In this document: positions 8,096 through 16,100 of the stretch, piece after piece
Layout: each line of letters opens with the position of its first letter
Numbering within the stretch: position 1 is the first letter of the stretch
From: Enterococcaceae bacterium
GTDB taxonomy: Bacteria > Bacillota > Bacilli > Lactobacillales > Catellicoccaceae
DNA: 30,461 nt
Assembly (NCBI GenBank): GCA_030150665.1
Contig: JASLFJ010000024.1
Location: 1 to 30,461, forward strand
Direction of reading: 5' to 3'
Notes under the pieces: model-generated
Database searches by the model: none
Told to the model about the DNA's origin: nothing
What the model saw: only the letters and a program-made list of their open reading frames with translations
Program-made: the position numbers and the translations under genes

Positions 8096-9139
8096 TTGAT
8101 TGATGTTTCTAAGACACAGGAAAAAATTTATTCAGCGATTCAAAAAGCAGAGATTCCAGGAGCTGTTTGGGCCTTTGGTGATCAACACAATAGTTCTATT
8201 TATTCAGCTGGATATGCTTCTTTAATTCCTGATCAAAAAGTAATGACGGTTGATGATCTTTTTGATATAGCTTCATTGACAAAAGTTATCGGTACAACTA
8301 CCTTATGTCTTCAAGCACTATCAAATCATCATATTTCTTTAGATGATCCTCTTCAAAAGTATTTATCACGTTATTGTGATCATCAAGTGACCATTCGACA
8401 ATTATTAACCCACACTTCAGATATTCAAGGCTATATCCCGAATCGAAATCAACTTGATAAAGATGCATTAATAAAAGAGTATTTATCATTATATAGTGGA
8501 GTTTCTCGTGGTTACGTAAAAAAATATACAGATACAGGCTTTATTTTATTAGGGCTTATGTTATCCGAAATTTATGGATGTGCGGTTCAACATATGATTC
8601 AAGACCGTGTACTGACAGCTTTTAATATGCATACGGCAACGTTTCATCCTGATCCTAAAAATACAGTGAGTACAGAATATTTATCTGATAAAAATGAAGT
8701 GTTGTGTGGCACTGTTCATGATCCTAAAGCGCGAATTTTACAAGAAGATTGTGGTAGTGCAGGTCTGTTTGCGGGAATAGAGGATTGTATTGCTTTTACA
8801 AAATCATTATTTCAATTATTTGAAGGCATTGGCAATGATCGTATTCAGATCAAACAAGAACTTGTCCAATCTTTATTACAAGATCAAACAGGGGTATGTC
8901 AGTTAAAAAGAAGTTTAGGTTGGGACTATTTATATACAAGTACGTATCAGTATCCATTGTTATATCATACAGGATATACGGGAACGTGGATGGTTTTAGA
9001 TCTAGTTAAGAAAACTTACTTTATTTTTTTATCTAATCGTATTCATCCAAAAGATCAGCGATCCAGTTATATAATTTGGCGAGATCAAGTGATTCAAACT
9101 TATTTAAAAGAATTAGAAGGTAGAGGAATTCATTCATGA
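8096..9139 (+). CDS. Beta-lactamase-fold serine hydrolase
   Basis: Translation probably starts at TTG 8096 (MIDVSKTQEKIYSAIQKAEI), 10 nt after GAGGAGG; no in-frame ATG gives the full N-terminus. The 347-aa protein belongs to the class C beta-lactamase/penicillin-binding-protein-like esterase family. The catalytic SxxK motif is SLTK (in FDIASLTKVIGTT), the second motif is YTD (YTDTGFILLG, usually YSN), and the third is HTG (YHTGYTGTW). No signal peptide or membrane anchor is visible, so it is probably cytoplasmic. Its last 4 nt overlap manA (ATGA). The physiological substrate is unknown; hydrolysis of a wall fragment or ester is typical of the family, but this is not shown here. Confidence 0.88.
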   Translation: MIDVSKTQEKIYSAIQKAEIPGAVWAFGDQHNSSIYSAGYASLIPDQKVMTVDDLFDIASLTKVIGTTTLCLQALSNHHISLDDPLQKYLSRYCDHQVTIRQLLTHTSDIQGYIPNRNQLDKDALIKEYLSLYSGVSRGYVKKYTDTGFILLGLMLSEIYGCAVQHMIQDRVLTAFNMHTATFHPDPKNTVSTEYLSDKNEVLCGTVHDPKARILQEDCGSAGLFAGIEDCIAFTKSLFQLFEGIGNDRIQIKQELVQSLLQDQTGVCQLKRSLGWDYLYTSTYQYPLLYHTGYTGTWMVLDLVKKTYFIFLSNRIHPKDQRSSYIIWRDQVIQTYLKELEGRGIHS

Positions 9140-10104
9140 CAACACAAGAATTATTATTTTTAACACCTGTATTTCAAGAAAAAATTTGGGGAGGAAGGAA
9201 ATTAGAAGAGGAATTTTCTTATCCATTGCCTCAACATAAAACAATTGGTGAATGCTGGGCCATTAGTGCCCATCCTAATGGCTTAAGTACTATTAAACAA
9301 GGGGCTTATTCTGGTGTCACATTAGATGTTTTATGGCAACAACATCCAGAATTATTTGGAAATCCAGATGAAGAAGTATTTCCTTTATTAGTGAAACTTA
9401 TTGATGCCTCTGATGATTTATCTGTTCAAGTACATCCTGATGATGCTTATGGTTTAGCACATGAGGGTGAATTAGGAAAAACAGAATGTTGGTATATTTT
9501 AAGTGCAGATCCTGAAGCAGAAATTATCTATGGACACAATGCAACGAGTCAGAAGCAGTTGGAAGAATATATTATGTTAGGTATGTGGGATCAGTTGTTT
9601 CGCCGGATTAAAGTCTCTGCAGGTGACTTTTTTTATGTTCCTAGTGGAACTCTTCATGCGATTGGCAAAGGTATTTTATTATTAGAAACACAACAAAGTA
9701 GTGATACAACGTATCGTGTTTATGATTATGATCGTGTTGATCAATATGGAAATCAGCGGGAATTGCATTTAAAAGAATCTTTAGAGGTTATTCATGTTCC
9801 TCATCAAGATCCTGATCTCGTCTTAAAAAGCATTTCAGTGCGCGGTGAAGGAGAAAAAATTGTCTATATAGATAATGAATTTTTTAAAGTGGCACGTTTA
9901 ACCGTGAAAGGTGCTGTAGTAGAATATCAAGAAGCACCATATACGTTAGTTAATGTGCTTTCAGGATCAGGTATGATTCAGTTACCAGAGACAGAACAAG
10001 TTTATCAATTAAAAAAAGGGGATCATTTTGTGATTCCAAATACAGTTACTTCTTGGATTTGGCAAGGAAGTTTAGAGGTGATGCTATCTTATCCGGGACA
10101 GTAA
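9136..10104 (+). CDS. manA: Mannose-6-phosphate isomerase, class I
   Basis: Zinc enzyme interconverting mannose-6-phosphate and fructose-6-phosphate, linking mannose use to glycolysis and supplying mannose-6-phosphate for glycans. The 322-aa protein has the short Firmicutes ManA architecture: N-terminal FLTPVFQEKIWGGRKLEEEF, GECWAISAHPNG, the metal-site signature DDLSVQVHPDDAYG, and GTLHAIGKGILLLETQQSSD. A smaller C-terminal cupin half ends in a PGQ terminus. It starts within the stop region of the serine hydrolase gene (ATGA overlap) and is the last gene of the group, followed by a terminator. Confidence 0.96.
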   Translation: MTTQELLFLTPVFQEKIWGGRKLEEEFSYPLPQHKTIGECWAISAHPNGLSTIKQGAYSGVTLDVLWQQHPELFGNPDEEVFPLLVKLIDASDDLSVQVHPDDAYGLAHEGELGKTECWYILSADPEAEIIYGHNATSQKQLEEYIMLGMWDQLFRRIKVSAGDFFYVPSGTLHAIGKGILLLETQQSSDTTYRVYDYDRVDQYGNQRELHLKESLEVIHVPHQDPDLVLKSISVRGEGEKIVYIDNEFFKVARLTVKGAVVEYQEAPYTLVNVLSGSGMIQLPETEQVYQLKKGDHFVIPNTVTSWIWQGSLEVMLSYPGQ

Positions 10105-10125
10105 CTATTGATAGCTATAGAAATG

Positions 10126-10168
10126 AAAAAAGATTGATTTTAATTGATGTTAAAATCAATCTTTTTTT
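10126..10168 (+). terminator. Intrinsic terminator after manA
   Basis: AAAAAAGATTGATTTTAA at 10126 pairs with TTAAAATCAATCTTTTTT from 10150, ending in T7. It closes the group that begins at 6565. Confidence 0.92.
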
Positions 10169-10233
10169 GTTTTTTATGAAAATAATAGGGGATTAAGAAA
10201 GTAGGAGTGTTAAATGAATCTATATTTTTTGGC

Positions 10234-10262
10234 TTGCCATAAAATTAAAATCAGGTTATAAT
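10234..10262 (+). promoter_or_regulatory. Promoter of feoAB
   Basis: TTGCCA at 10234-10239 and a consensus TATAAT at 10257-10262 are exactly 17 nt apart. The predicted transcription start is near 10269, about 54 nt before feoA. Confidence 0.75.
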
Positions 10263-10274
10263 AAAATTAACTTA

Positions 10275-10290
10275 TTTAGGCAGACCGAAA
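10275..10290 (+). promoter_or_regulatory. Candidate metal-repressor operator (DtxR/MntR type) upstream of feoA
   Basis: The imperfect palindrome TTTAGGCAGACCGAAA lies just downstream of the -10, at about +6 to +21. It resembles the TTTAGG...CCTAAA half-sites bound by DtxR/MntR-family repressors, with one half-site changed. Binding here would block transcription of feoAB when metal is plentiful. Inferred from pattern and position only; no regulator gene is in the window. Confidence 0.45.
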
Positions 10291-10322
10291 AAAATAACAA
10301 TAAGAGGAAGGAAGGAGTTTTT

Positions 10323-10559
10323 ATGGAATCTATTTGTCAACTACCACTTTATCAAAAAGTAACTATAGATCATTTAACGCATCCAGATCCTTTAATGGAG
10401 CGAAGATTACTGGATTTAGGATTTTCTCCAGGAACAGAAATTGAAAAAACATTAATTAGTCCTAAAGGAGATCCAATGGCTTATCGTGTTAGAGGAACTA
10501 CAATTGCATTACGGAATGAAGATGCTCAACATATTTTTTATAAAAGAGAGGAGGATTAA
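10323..10559 (+). CDS. feoA: FeoA, ferrous iron transport accessory protein
   Basis: A 78-aa SH3-like cytoplasmic protein needed for Feo-mediated Fe(II) uptake, thought to interact with FeoB. The ATG at 10323 follows AAGGAAGGAG at 10308-10317. Family features are an N-terminal LPLYQKVTIDHL, the central RRLLDLGFSPGTEIEKTL turn region, and the C-terminal VRGTTIALRNEDAQHIFY strand pair. Its stop overlaps the feoB start (TAATG), so the two are co-translated. A promoter and candidate metal-responsive operator sit upstream. Confidence 0.95.
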   Translation: MESICQLPLYQKVTIDHLTHPDPLMERRLLDLGFSPGTEIEKTLISPKGDPMAYRVRGTTIALRNEDAQHIFYKREED

Positions 10560-12469
10560 TGATGGAAGAGTGGTTAGAAACGTTAATATCAGATCAAAAA
10601 AAACAACCTGTCATTGCTTTTGCTGGAAATCCTAATGTAGGAAAGAGTTCTTTATTTAATGAATTAACCGGTATGAGACAACATACAGGAAATTGGCCTG
10701 GAAAAACAGTAGAACTTGCTCGAGGAGAAGTAACTTTTAATGATCAATCTTATATTTTAGTGGATTTACCAGGAACATATTCTTTACTTACCCATTCTGA
10801 AGAAGAAGAGGTAGCACGATCTTTTTTAGAGACAGGAATTGCCGATGCAACTGTTGTAGTGTGTGATGCTACAAGTCTTGAAAGAAATTTAAATTTAGTA
10901 TTACAAATTATTCGACTGACCGATCATGTTGTTGTCTGTGTTAATTTACTCGATGAAGCAAAGCGTAAAAAAATTCATATTGATTTAGAAAAGTTGCAAT
11001 CTCGTTTAGGGGTGCCTGTGGTTGGAACGGCAGCAGTTAAAAAACAAGGATTAGATGAGTTGATGCAGACAACCATTGATGTTATGGAAGAGCGTCTTCC
11101 TAATAATCCTTATATGCGCTCAGCACTACAGCAAGTGCACGAACAAACACCTGATTTAGAAGTAGAAACCCTTTTAGATCAAGCTTCTGTTATTGCTAAA
11201 GAGGTGGTTACTTATGAAGATGAAAATTATGATTTAAAAGATCGAAAATTAGATAAACTATTAACACAAAAAAGTACAGGGCTACCTATTATGATTTTAC
11301 TGCTTATGTTAGTGTTTTGGTTTACCATTGCAGGAGCAGATGGGCCCTCTGACTTTTTAGCAGAAATGTTTGAAAAAATTGGGGTATGGTTAAGTATTGG
11401 TGCTGACAAAATTGGGATGCCTAGCATGTTAAAAGGATTTTTAATTGATGGGGTGTACAAAGTAGTCACTACCGTTGTTGCGGTTATGTTACCACCAATG
11501 GCTATTTTCTTCCCTGTTTTTACATTATTAGAAGATTTTGGATACTTACCACGTGTAGCCTTTAATTTAGATAAATATTTTCAAAAAGCAGGTGCTTGTG
11601 GTAAGCAGGCGTTAACGATGTGTATGGGATTTGGGTGTAATGCTGCAGGAGTTGTAGGAACTAGAATTATTGATTCACCGAGAGAACGTTTAATTGCGAT
11701 TATTACTAATAATTTTGTACCTTGTAATGGAAGGTTTCCAATTTTAATTTCAATTATTATGATGTTTTTTGTTGGAGGATCTGCAACGTTACTCGGATCG
11801 TTAAAGGCAGCTCTCTTTTTAACATTAGTCATTTTATTAGGGGTTGTATCAACTATTTGGGTATCTCGTTTTTTATCTAAAACATGGCTTAAAGGAATGC
11901 CTTCTTCATTTACCTTAGAATTACCTCCTTATAGAAAGCCTCAAATAGGGCAAGTGCTTGTTAGATCTATTTTTGATCGTACCATTTTTGTACTGTGGCG
12001 TGCGATTATTGTAGCGGCTCCTGCAGGTGTTGTGATTTGGATTTTAGCTAATGTATATGTTGGTAACCAATCTGTATTTCAACATATTACCGATTTTATT
12101 GATCCATTTGCGAGACTGATGGGGCTTGATGGTACGATTTTACTTGCTTTTATCTTAGGACTTCCAGCAAATGAAATTGTCATTCCTATTATGATCATGG
12201 GTTATATGTCAACAAGTACATTAACAGATTTTAGTTCTTTATCTGCTTTTAAACAGCTATTATTAGATAACGGTTGGACGTGGCTTACTGCAATGAATGT
12301 TATTTTATTTACGTTATATCACTGGCCTTGTTCGACAACACTTCTTACGATTTATAAAGAAACACAGAGTAAAAAATGGACCTTTTTATCTTTTTTCATT
12401 CCAACATTTATTGGTGTTGTGATTACCATGTTAACGACACTCGTTGCTCATTTATTGGGGTTGGTTTAG
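10559..12469 (+). CDS. feoB: FeoB, ferrous iron transporter
   Basis: A membrane Fe(II) transporter with an N-terminal G-protein domain. G1 is GNPNVGKS (residues 23-30), G2 region TGNWPGKTVE, G3 VDLPGTYSL and G4 NLLDEAK. A helical GDI-like linker follows (about 180-235), then a polytopic membrane region with the two Gate/core repeats (GCNAAGVVGTRII, NNFVPCNGRFPI, and LPANEIVIPIMIMGY). At 636 aa it is the shorter Gram-positive form without the extended tail of the E. coli protein. The start may be 10559 or the adjacent ATG 10562; AGGAGG at 10549-10554 gives 4 or 7 nt spacing and slightly favours 10562. No clear terminator follows before the rpsO promoter. Confidence 0.97.
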   Translation: MMEEWLETLISDQKKQPVIAFAGNPNVGKSSLFNELTGMRQHTGNWPGKTVELARGEVTFNDQSYILVDLPGTYSLLTHSEEEEVARSFLETGIADATVVVCDATSLERNLNLVLQIIRLTDHVVVCVNLLDEAKRKKIHIDLEKLQSRLGVPVVGTAAVKKQGLDELMQTTIDVMEERLPNNPYMRSALQQVHEQTPDLEVETLLDQASVIAKEVVTYEDENYDLKDRKLDKLLTQKSTGLPIMILLLMLVFWFTIAGADGPSDFLAEMFEKIGVWLSIGADKIGMPSMLKGFLIDGVYKVVTTVVAVMLPPMAIFFPVFTLLEDFGYLPRVAFNLDKYFQKAGACGKQALTMCMGFGCNAAGVVGTRIIDSPRERLIAIITNNFVPCNGRFPILISIIMMFFVGGSATLLGSLKAALFLTLVILLGVVSTIWVSRFLSKTWLKGMPSSFTLELPPYRKPQIGQVLVRSIFDRTIFVLWRAIIVAAPAGVVIWILANVYVGNQSVFQHITDFIDPFARLMGLDGTILLAFILGLPANEIVIPIMIMGYMSTSTLTDFSSLSAFKQLLLDNGWTWLTAMNVILFTLYHWPCSTTLLTIYKETQSKKWTFLSFFIPTFIGVVITMLTTLVAHLLGLV

Positions 12470-12488
12470 AAAGATTAAAGAAAGATAC

Positions 12489-12517
12489 TTGCCAAAGTAT
12501 TTAAAATAAGCTAGAAT
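12489..12517 (+). promoter_or_regulatory. Promoter of rpsO
   Basis: TTGCCA at 12489-12494 and TAGAAT at 12512-12517 are separated by 17 nt, shortly after the feoB stop. The predicted start is near 12524. Confidence 0.72.
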
Positions 12518-12523
12518 ACAAGA

Positions 12524-12618
12524 AGATGTAAAAAGCATCAGCTCCCTTATACTGGGTTTTACGCGTGCCAAAAACGTATTACGCGGTTTAAGGAGAATTA
12601 AACTTAGAGGTGAATAAA
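12524..12618 (+). promoter_or_regulatory. Structured rpsO leader (candidate S15 autoregulatory element)
   Basis: The roughly 95-nt leader can form consecutive hairpins: GATGT/GCATC (12525-12529 with 12535-12539), CGCGT/ACGCG (12562-12566 with 12581-12585) and GTTTAA/TTAAAC around a GGAGAA loop (12586-12603), ending just before the start site region AGAGGTGAATAAAATG. Leaders of rpsO in several bacteria are bound by S15 to repress their own translation. The hairpins are seen in the sequence; S15 binding is inference. Confidence 0.45.
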
Positions 12619-12888
12619 ATGGCAATTTCAAAAGAACAAAAAAATGAAATTATGAAAAAATATGCACGTCATGAAGGAGATACAGGATCTCCAGAAGTGC
12701 AAATCGCGGTATTAACTGCAGAAATCAATCATTTAAATGAACACGCACGTCAACATAAAAAAGATCATCATTCTTATCGCGGATTGATGAAAAAAGTTGG
12801 ACATCGTCGTAATTTACTTGCTTATTTACGTAAAAAAGATATCCAACGTTACCGTGAATTAATTCAAAGTCTAGGATTACGTCGTTAA
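12619..12888 (+). CDS. rpsO: 30S ribosomal protein S15
   Basis: An 89-aa primary-binding protein of the 30S platform that contacts 16S rRNA helices 20-22 and bridges to 23S rRNA. The start is ATG 12619 (MAISKEQKNEIMKKYARHEG) with AGAGGTG at 12606-12612; the GTG at 12610 lies inside that site and is rejected. Diagnostic features are DTGSPEVQIAVLTAEINHLNEH, KDHHSYRGLMKKVGHRRNLLAYL and RYRELIQSLGLRR at the C-terminus. It has its own promoter and terminator and precedes pnp, the conserved rpsO-pnp order. Confidence 0.98.
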   Translation: MAISKEQKNEIMKKYARHEGDTGSPEVQIAVLTAEINHLNEHARQHKKDHHSYRGLMKKVGHRRNLLAYLRKKDIQRYRELIQSLGLRR

Positions 12889-12899
12889 TCATAAAAGTA

Positions 12900-12943
12900 A
12901 TGAGGATTTTAGAGAAAACTTAGTTTTCTCTCCTCATTTTTTT
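12900..12943 (+). terminator. Intrinsic terminator after rpsO
   Basis: AATGAGGA and AGAGAAAAC arms pair with GTTTTCTCT and CCTCATT, with an internal TTTT bulge, followed by T7. Confidence 0.9.
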
Positions 12944-12959
12944 ATTATATGAAATAACA

Positions 12960-13015
12960 CAACAAAGCAAACGAAATCTGTTTTATGGTTAAGACAGGTT
13001 TCGTTTGCTTTGTTG
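12960..13015 (+). promoter_or_regulatory. 26-bp hairpin in the pnp leader (candidate RNase III/PNPase autoregulatory stem)
   Basis: Bases 12960-12985 pair with 12990-13015 across a 4-nt loop (TGGT): 26 bp with two G-U wobbles and no mismatch. The outer arm reads AACAAAGCAAACGAAA. No T run follows, so it is not a terminator; the pnp ribosome binding site starts about 16 nt further on. In E. coli the pnp leader contains a long duplex cut by RNase III, and PNPase then removes the duplex to repress its own synthesis. The position and shape here suggest similar control; that is inference. Confidence 0.65.
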
Positions 13016-13047
13016 GGATCATGACTCATGTAAAGGAGAACATAGAT

Positions 13048-15198
13048 ATGGAGAAACAAATATTTGAAACAAATTGGGCAGGTCGAGTACTTAAAGTTGA
13101 AGTTGGACAGCTCGCAAAACAAGCTAATGGTGCGGTGTTTATTAGATATGGAGATACGGTTGTTTTATCAACAGCGGTAGCTTCTAAAACACCTAAAGAT
13201 GTTGATTTTTTCCCGTTAACTGTTAATTATGAAGAAAAAATGTATGCGGTAGGAAAAGTTCCTGGAGGATTTATTAAGCGTGAAGGACGACCCAGTGAAG
13301 TAGCAACACTTGCTGCACGACTGATTGATCGTCCGATTCGTCCTATGTTTCCTGAGGAATTTCGTCATGAAGTACAAATTACGAACTTAGTTATGAGTGT
13401 GGAACAAGACTGTTCTCCGGAGATGACAGCAATGTTAGGCTCTTCACTTGCATTAGGGATTTCTGATATTCCTTTTAATGGACCGATTGCTGGTGTTGAA
13501 GTAGGTTATGTAGATGGAACTTATATTATTAATCCAACCGTAGAAGAGTTAGAACGTTCATTACTTCATTTAAAAGTGGCAGGAACAGAAGATGCGATTA
13601 ATATGGTAGAAAGTGATGCACAAGAAGTTTCTGAATCTTGTATGTTAGAGGCACTTAAATTAGGTCATGAAGCTATTTGTGAGTTAATTGCTTTTCAAAA
13701 AGAGATTATTCAGGCGGTTGGTAAAGAGAAAATGGAGGTGTCTTTATCTACCCTTGATGAAGCGATGTATGAAGAAGTACTGAACAATTATCAGCAGGTG
13801 ATGTCAGATGCAATTCAAACGCTTGATAAATTAGAACGAGAAGTCAATATGTCAGAAGTTCGTGAGCGTATTATTACAGAATATACGGAACAATATTCTT
13901 TAGATGAAGACCGCTTAGCAATGTTACATCGTGTTATTGATCATTTAGAAAAACAAGAAGTGAGACGGTTAATTACTGAAGAAAAGCTTCGTCCAGATGG
14001 CCGAGCATTAGATGAGATTCGTCCATTGTCTGCAGAAGTTGCACTTTTACCACGGGTTCATGGATCTGGATTATTCACACGTGGACAAACACAAGTGCTT
14101 TCAGCATGTACACTAGCTCCTTTAGGAGAACATCAAATTATTGATGGACTTGGTGTTGAAGAAAGTAAACGATTTATTCATCATTATAATTTCCCACAAT
14201 TTTCTGTAGGATCTACAGGGCCTGCACGTGCTCCGGGTCGTCGAGAAATTGGACATGGAGCTTTAGGTGAGCGAGCCTTAGCCCAAGTGATTCCTTCTGA
14301 GACAGAATTTCCTTACACGATTCGTTTAGTTTCAGAAGTATTAGAGTCTAACGGATCTTCTTCACAAGCCAGTATTTGTGCAAGTACACTTGCTTTAATG
14401 GATGCAGGTGTGCCTATTAAAGCTCCTGTTGCAGGTATTGCGATGGGTCTAATTAAAGAAGGCAATGATTATTCTATTCTTACAGACATTCAAGGCATTG
14501 AAGATCATTTAGGAGATATGGATTTTAAAGTAGCAGGAACTGAAAAAGGGATTACAGCACTACAAATGGATATTAAAATATCTGGTATTACACAAGAAAT
14601 TTTAACAGAAGCGTTAGAACAAGCGAAAAAAGCAAGATTAGAAATATTGACGGTACTAACAGATACATTAGCTACCCCTCGAGCAGAATTAAGTCCTTAT
14701 GCACCAAAAATTGAAATGATTCAAATTCCACCACAAAAAATTAAAGATGTAATTGGTAAAGGTGGAGAGATGATTAATCAAATTATTGACGCAACAGGCG
14801 TTAAAATTGATATTGATCAAGATGGCAATGTCAGCATTGCTTCTTCAGATAGTGCGATGATTCAAGAAGCGATTCGATGGATTGAAGATATCACACGTGA
14901 AATTGAAGTGGGTAAAGTCTATACAGGTACAGTAGTTCGTATTGAAAAATTCGGTGCTTTTGTTAATCTTGCTAAAGGTAAGGATGGTCTAATGCATATT
15001 TCACAAATTGCTCATGAGCGAATTTCTGATGTTAATGATGTATTTAAAATTGGGGATCAAGTAGACGTTAAAGTTACAGAAATTGACCGTCAAGGACGTG
15101 TTAATGTTTCTCGTAAGGTGCTATTGGAAGCACCCAAAAAATCTGTAGAAGATAGTAAAAAACAAGCTTCATCTGAAGATAAAGATAGTATTTCTTAA
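13048..15198 (+). CDS. pnp: Polyribonucleotide nucleotidyltransferase (PNPase)
   Basis: A phosphorolytic 3'-to-5' exoribonuclease that degrades and matures RNA as a trimeric ring. The start ATG 13048 (MEKQIFETNWAGRVLKVEVG) has AAAGGAGA at 13032-13039; the ATG at 12985 sits inside the leader hairpin and is not credible. The 716-aa product has two RNase PH domains (first about 1-210; second about 310-540 with RPDGRALDEIRPL, HYNFPQFSVGSTG, GRREIGHGALGERAL and SNGSSSQASICAS), a KH domain (about 550-615, IPPQKIKDVIGKGGEMINQI) and a C-terminal S1 domain (about 620-690, GKVYTGTVVRIEKFGAFVNL). It lies directly after rpsO, the usual arrangement. Confidence 0.98.
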   Translation: MEKQIFETNWAGRVLKVEVGQLAKQANGAVFIRYGDTVVLSTAVASKTPKDVDFFPLTVNYEEKMYAVGKVPGGFIKREGRPSEVATLAARLIDRPIRPMFPEEFRHEVQITNLVMSVEQDCSPEMTAMLGSSLALGISDIPFNGPIAGVEVGYVDGTYIINPTVEELERSLLHLKVAGTEDAINMVESDAQEVSESCMLEALKLGHEAICELIAFQKEIIQAVGKEKMEVSLSTLDEAMYEEVLNNYQQVMSDAIQTLDKLEREVNMSEVRERIITEYTEQYSLDEDRLAMLHRVIDHLEKQEVRRLITEEKLRPDGRALDEIRPLSAEVALLPRVHGSGLFTRGQTQVLSACTLAPLGEHQIIDGLGVEESKRFIHHYNFPQFSVGSTGPARAPGRREIGHGALGERALAQVIPSETEFPYTIRLVSEVLESNGSSSQASICASTLALMDAGVPIKAPVAGIAMGLIKEGNDYSILTDIQGIEDHLGDMDFKVAGTEKGITALQMDIKISGITQEILTEALEQAKKARLEILTVLTDTLATPRAELSPYAPKIEMIQIPPQKIKDVIGKGGEMINQIIDATGVKIDIDQDGNVSIASSDSAMIQEAIRWIEDITREIEVGKVYTGTVVRIEKFGAFVNLAKGKDGLMHISQIAHERISDVNDVFKIGDQVDVKVTEIDRQGRVNVSRKVLLEAPKKSVEDSKKQASSEDKDSIS

Positions 15199-15205
15199 AT
15201 AAAAT

Positions 15206-15287
15206 AAAAAACCAGAAGTATGATGATGTGACCTCTAAATCTATTTTGGATTTAGAAAGACACCACAATGAGCTTCTGGTTTTTTGA
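15206..15287. terminator. Bidirectional terminator between pnp and the convergent gene
   Basis: AAAAACCAGAAG at 15206 pairs with CTTCTGGTTTTT ending near 15284, with an inner hairpin CTAAATC/GATTTAG. The outer stem ends in T runs in both directions, so it can serve pnp (+) and the membrane-protein gene (-). Confidence 0.85.
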
Positions 15288-15292
15288 TATAA

Positions 15293-16054
15293 TTATGCTT
15301 GATAAAATAAATAATAAACGATCATAATCATACATGTATTTAAAAAGACTAAGAAAATATATCTTTTTTTTGTATGTTGTTGAGGTGAGATAAGTAAAGA
15401 TGAGATAATTAATATAATAATTAAATAGATACTTTTATTAAAATGTTGATTGAGATAAGCAATAATAGCAAGGATGAGAGAAATAATTAAAAAAATCAAT
15501 CGCCATAAAAATCGAACATGTTTTTTTGCAGTTGTATCTATAACAGCTTGTAACGAGATAATCATACTAGCATATAATGATAATGAAAATAGATAAGGAA
15601 TAAGATCGTGACGTGCAAATACTAATTTATTTTGACTTTGAAGTAAAAAGTTGAAAATAATCCCTCCGAAAAGAACTTGAAATATTAAAAACCATAAGCT
15701 ATGGATATAATAATATCTATGTTCTGTGAGTAGGAGTTGTTGAACATAATAACATAATAATAATAAGGCAACGAATACATTAGAAAGTGTAAAGAGCCAA
15801 ATAAGAAACATTAAAGGAAGTATCAAAAGTAATAGCGGAGGTTCACTGATCATATATTGAGATGAAGAAAACCAGTAAGGACTTGAAAAAAGTTCAATAC
15901 TCCAAATAAAGAGAACAATGAATAAAATCCATGTATTATTAAAAGGAGCTTGTAACATAAATCCCGGTAAGATCATTGTGCTTGTTTTTAAAATACTAAT
16001 CAGTAGATGATATGGTGTGATTTGAAATGGGTAGATAGGGTGTTTTTCTGTCAT
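15293..16054 (-). CDS. Polytopic membrane protein of unknown function
   Basis: I do not recognise this 253-aa protein. Read on the minus strand it starts at ATG 16054 with a good ribosome binding site (TTAAGGAG, 7 nt upstream). It contains about seven or eight hydrophobic segments (around residues 18-35, 42-55, 73-110, 120-138, 155-172, 183-202, 210-225, 232-250) separated by short loops. It is rich in Leu, Ile, Phe and Tyr, with basic residues in loops (KKHVR, HTKKR). No catalytic motif stands out. It is the second gene of a two-gene minus-strand unit, 46 nt after the small helical protein gene, and converges on pnp. A lineage-specific membrane protein is the safest description. Confidence 0.72.
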   Translation of the reverse strand: MTEKHPIYPFQITPYHLLISILKTSTMILPGFMLQAPFNNTWILFIVLFIWSIELFSSPYWFSSSQYMISEPPLLLLILPLMFLIWLFTLSNVFVALLLLCYYVQQLLLTEHRYYYIHSLWFLIFQVLFGGIIFNFLLQSQNKLVFARHDLIPYLFSLSLYASMIISLQAVIDTTAKKHVRFLWRLIFLIISLILAIIAYLNQHFNKSIYLIIILIISSLLISPQQHTKKRYIFLVFLNTCMIMIVYYLFYQA

Positions 16055-16100
16055 AGAGGACTCCTTAATAAAAATAATAAAAAAGGTAATTACTATAAGC

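Noticed and set aside
12985..13047. Longer pnp start at ATG 12985
   Set aside because: It lies inside the leader hairpin, has no ribosome binding site and adds residues not seen in PNPase; ATG 13048 has a good site and the standard N-terminus.
15206..15287. Small RNA or insertion element between pnp and the minus-strand unit
   Set aside because: The repeats are fully explained by a bidirectional terminator for two convergent genes.
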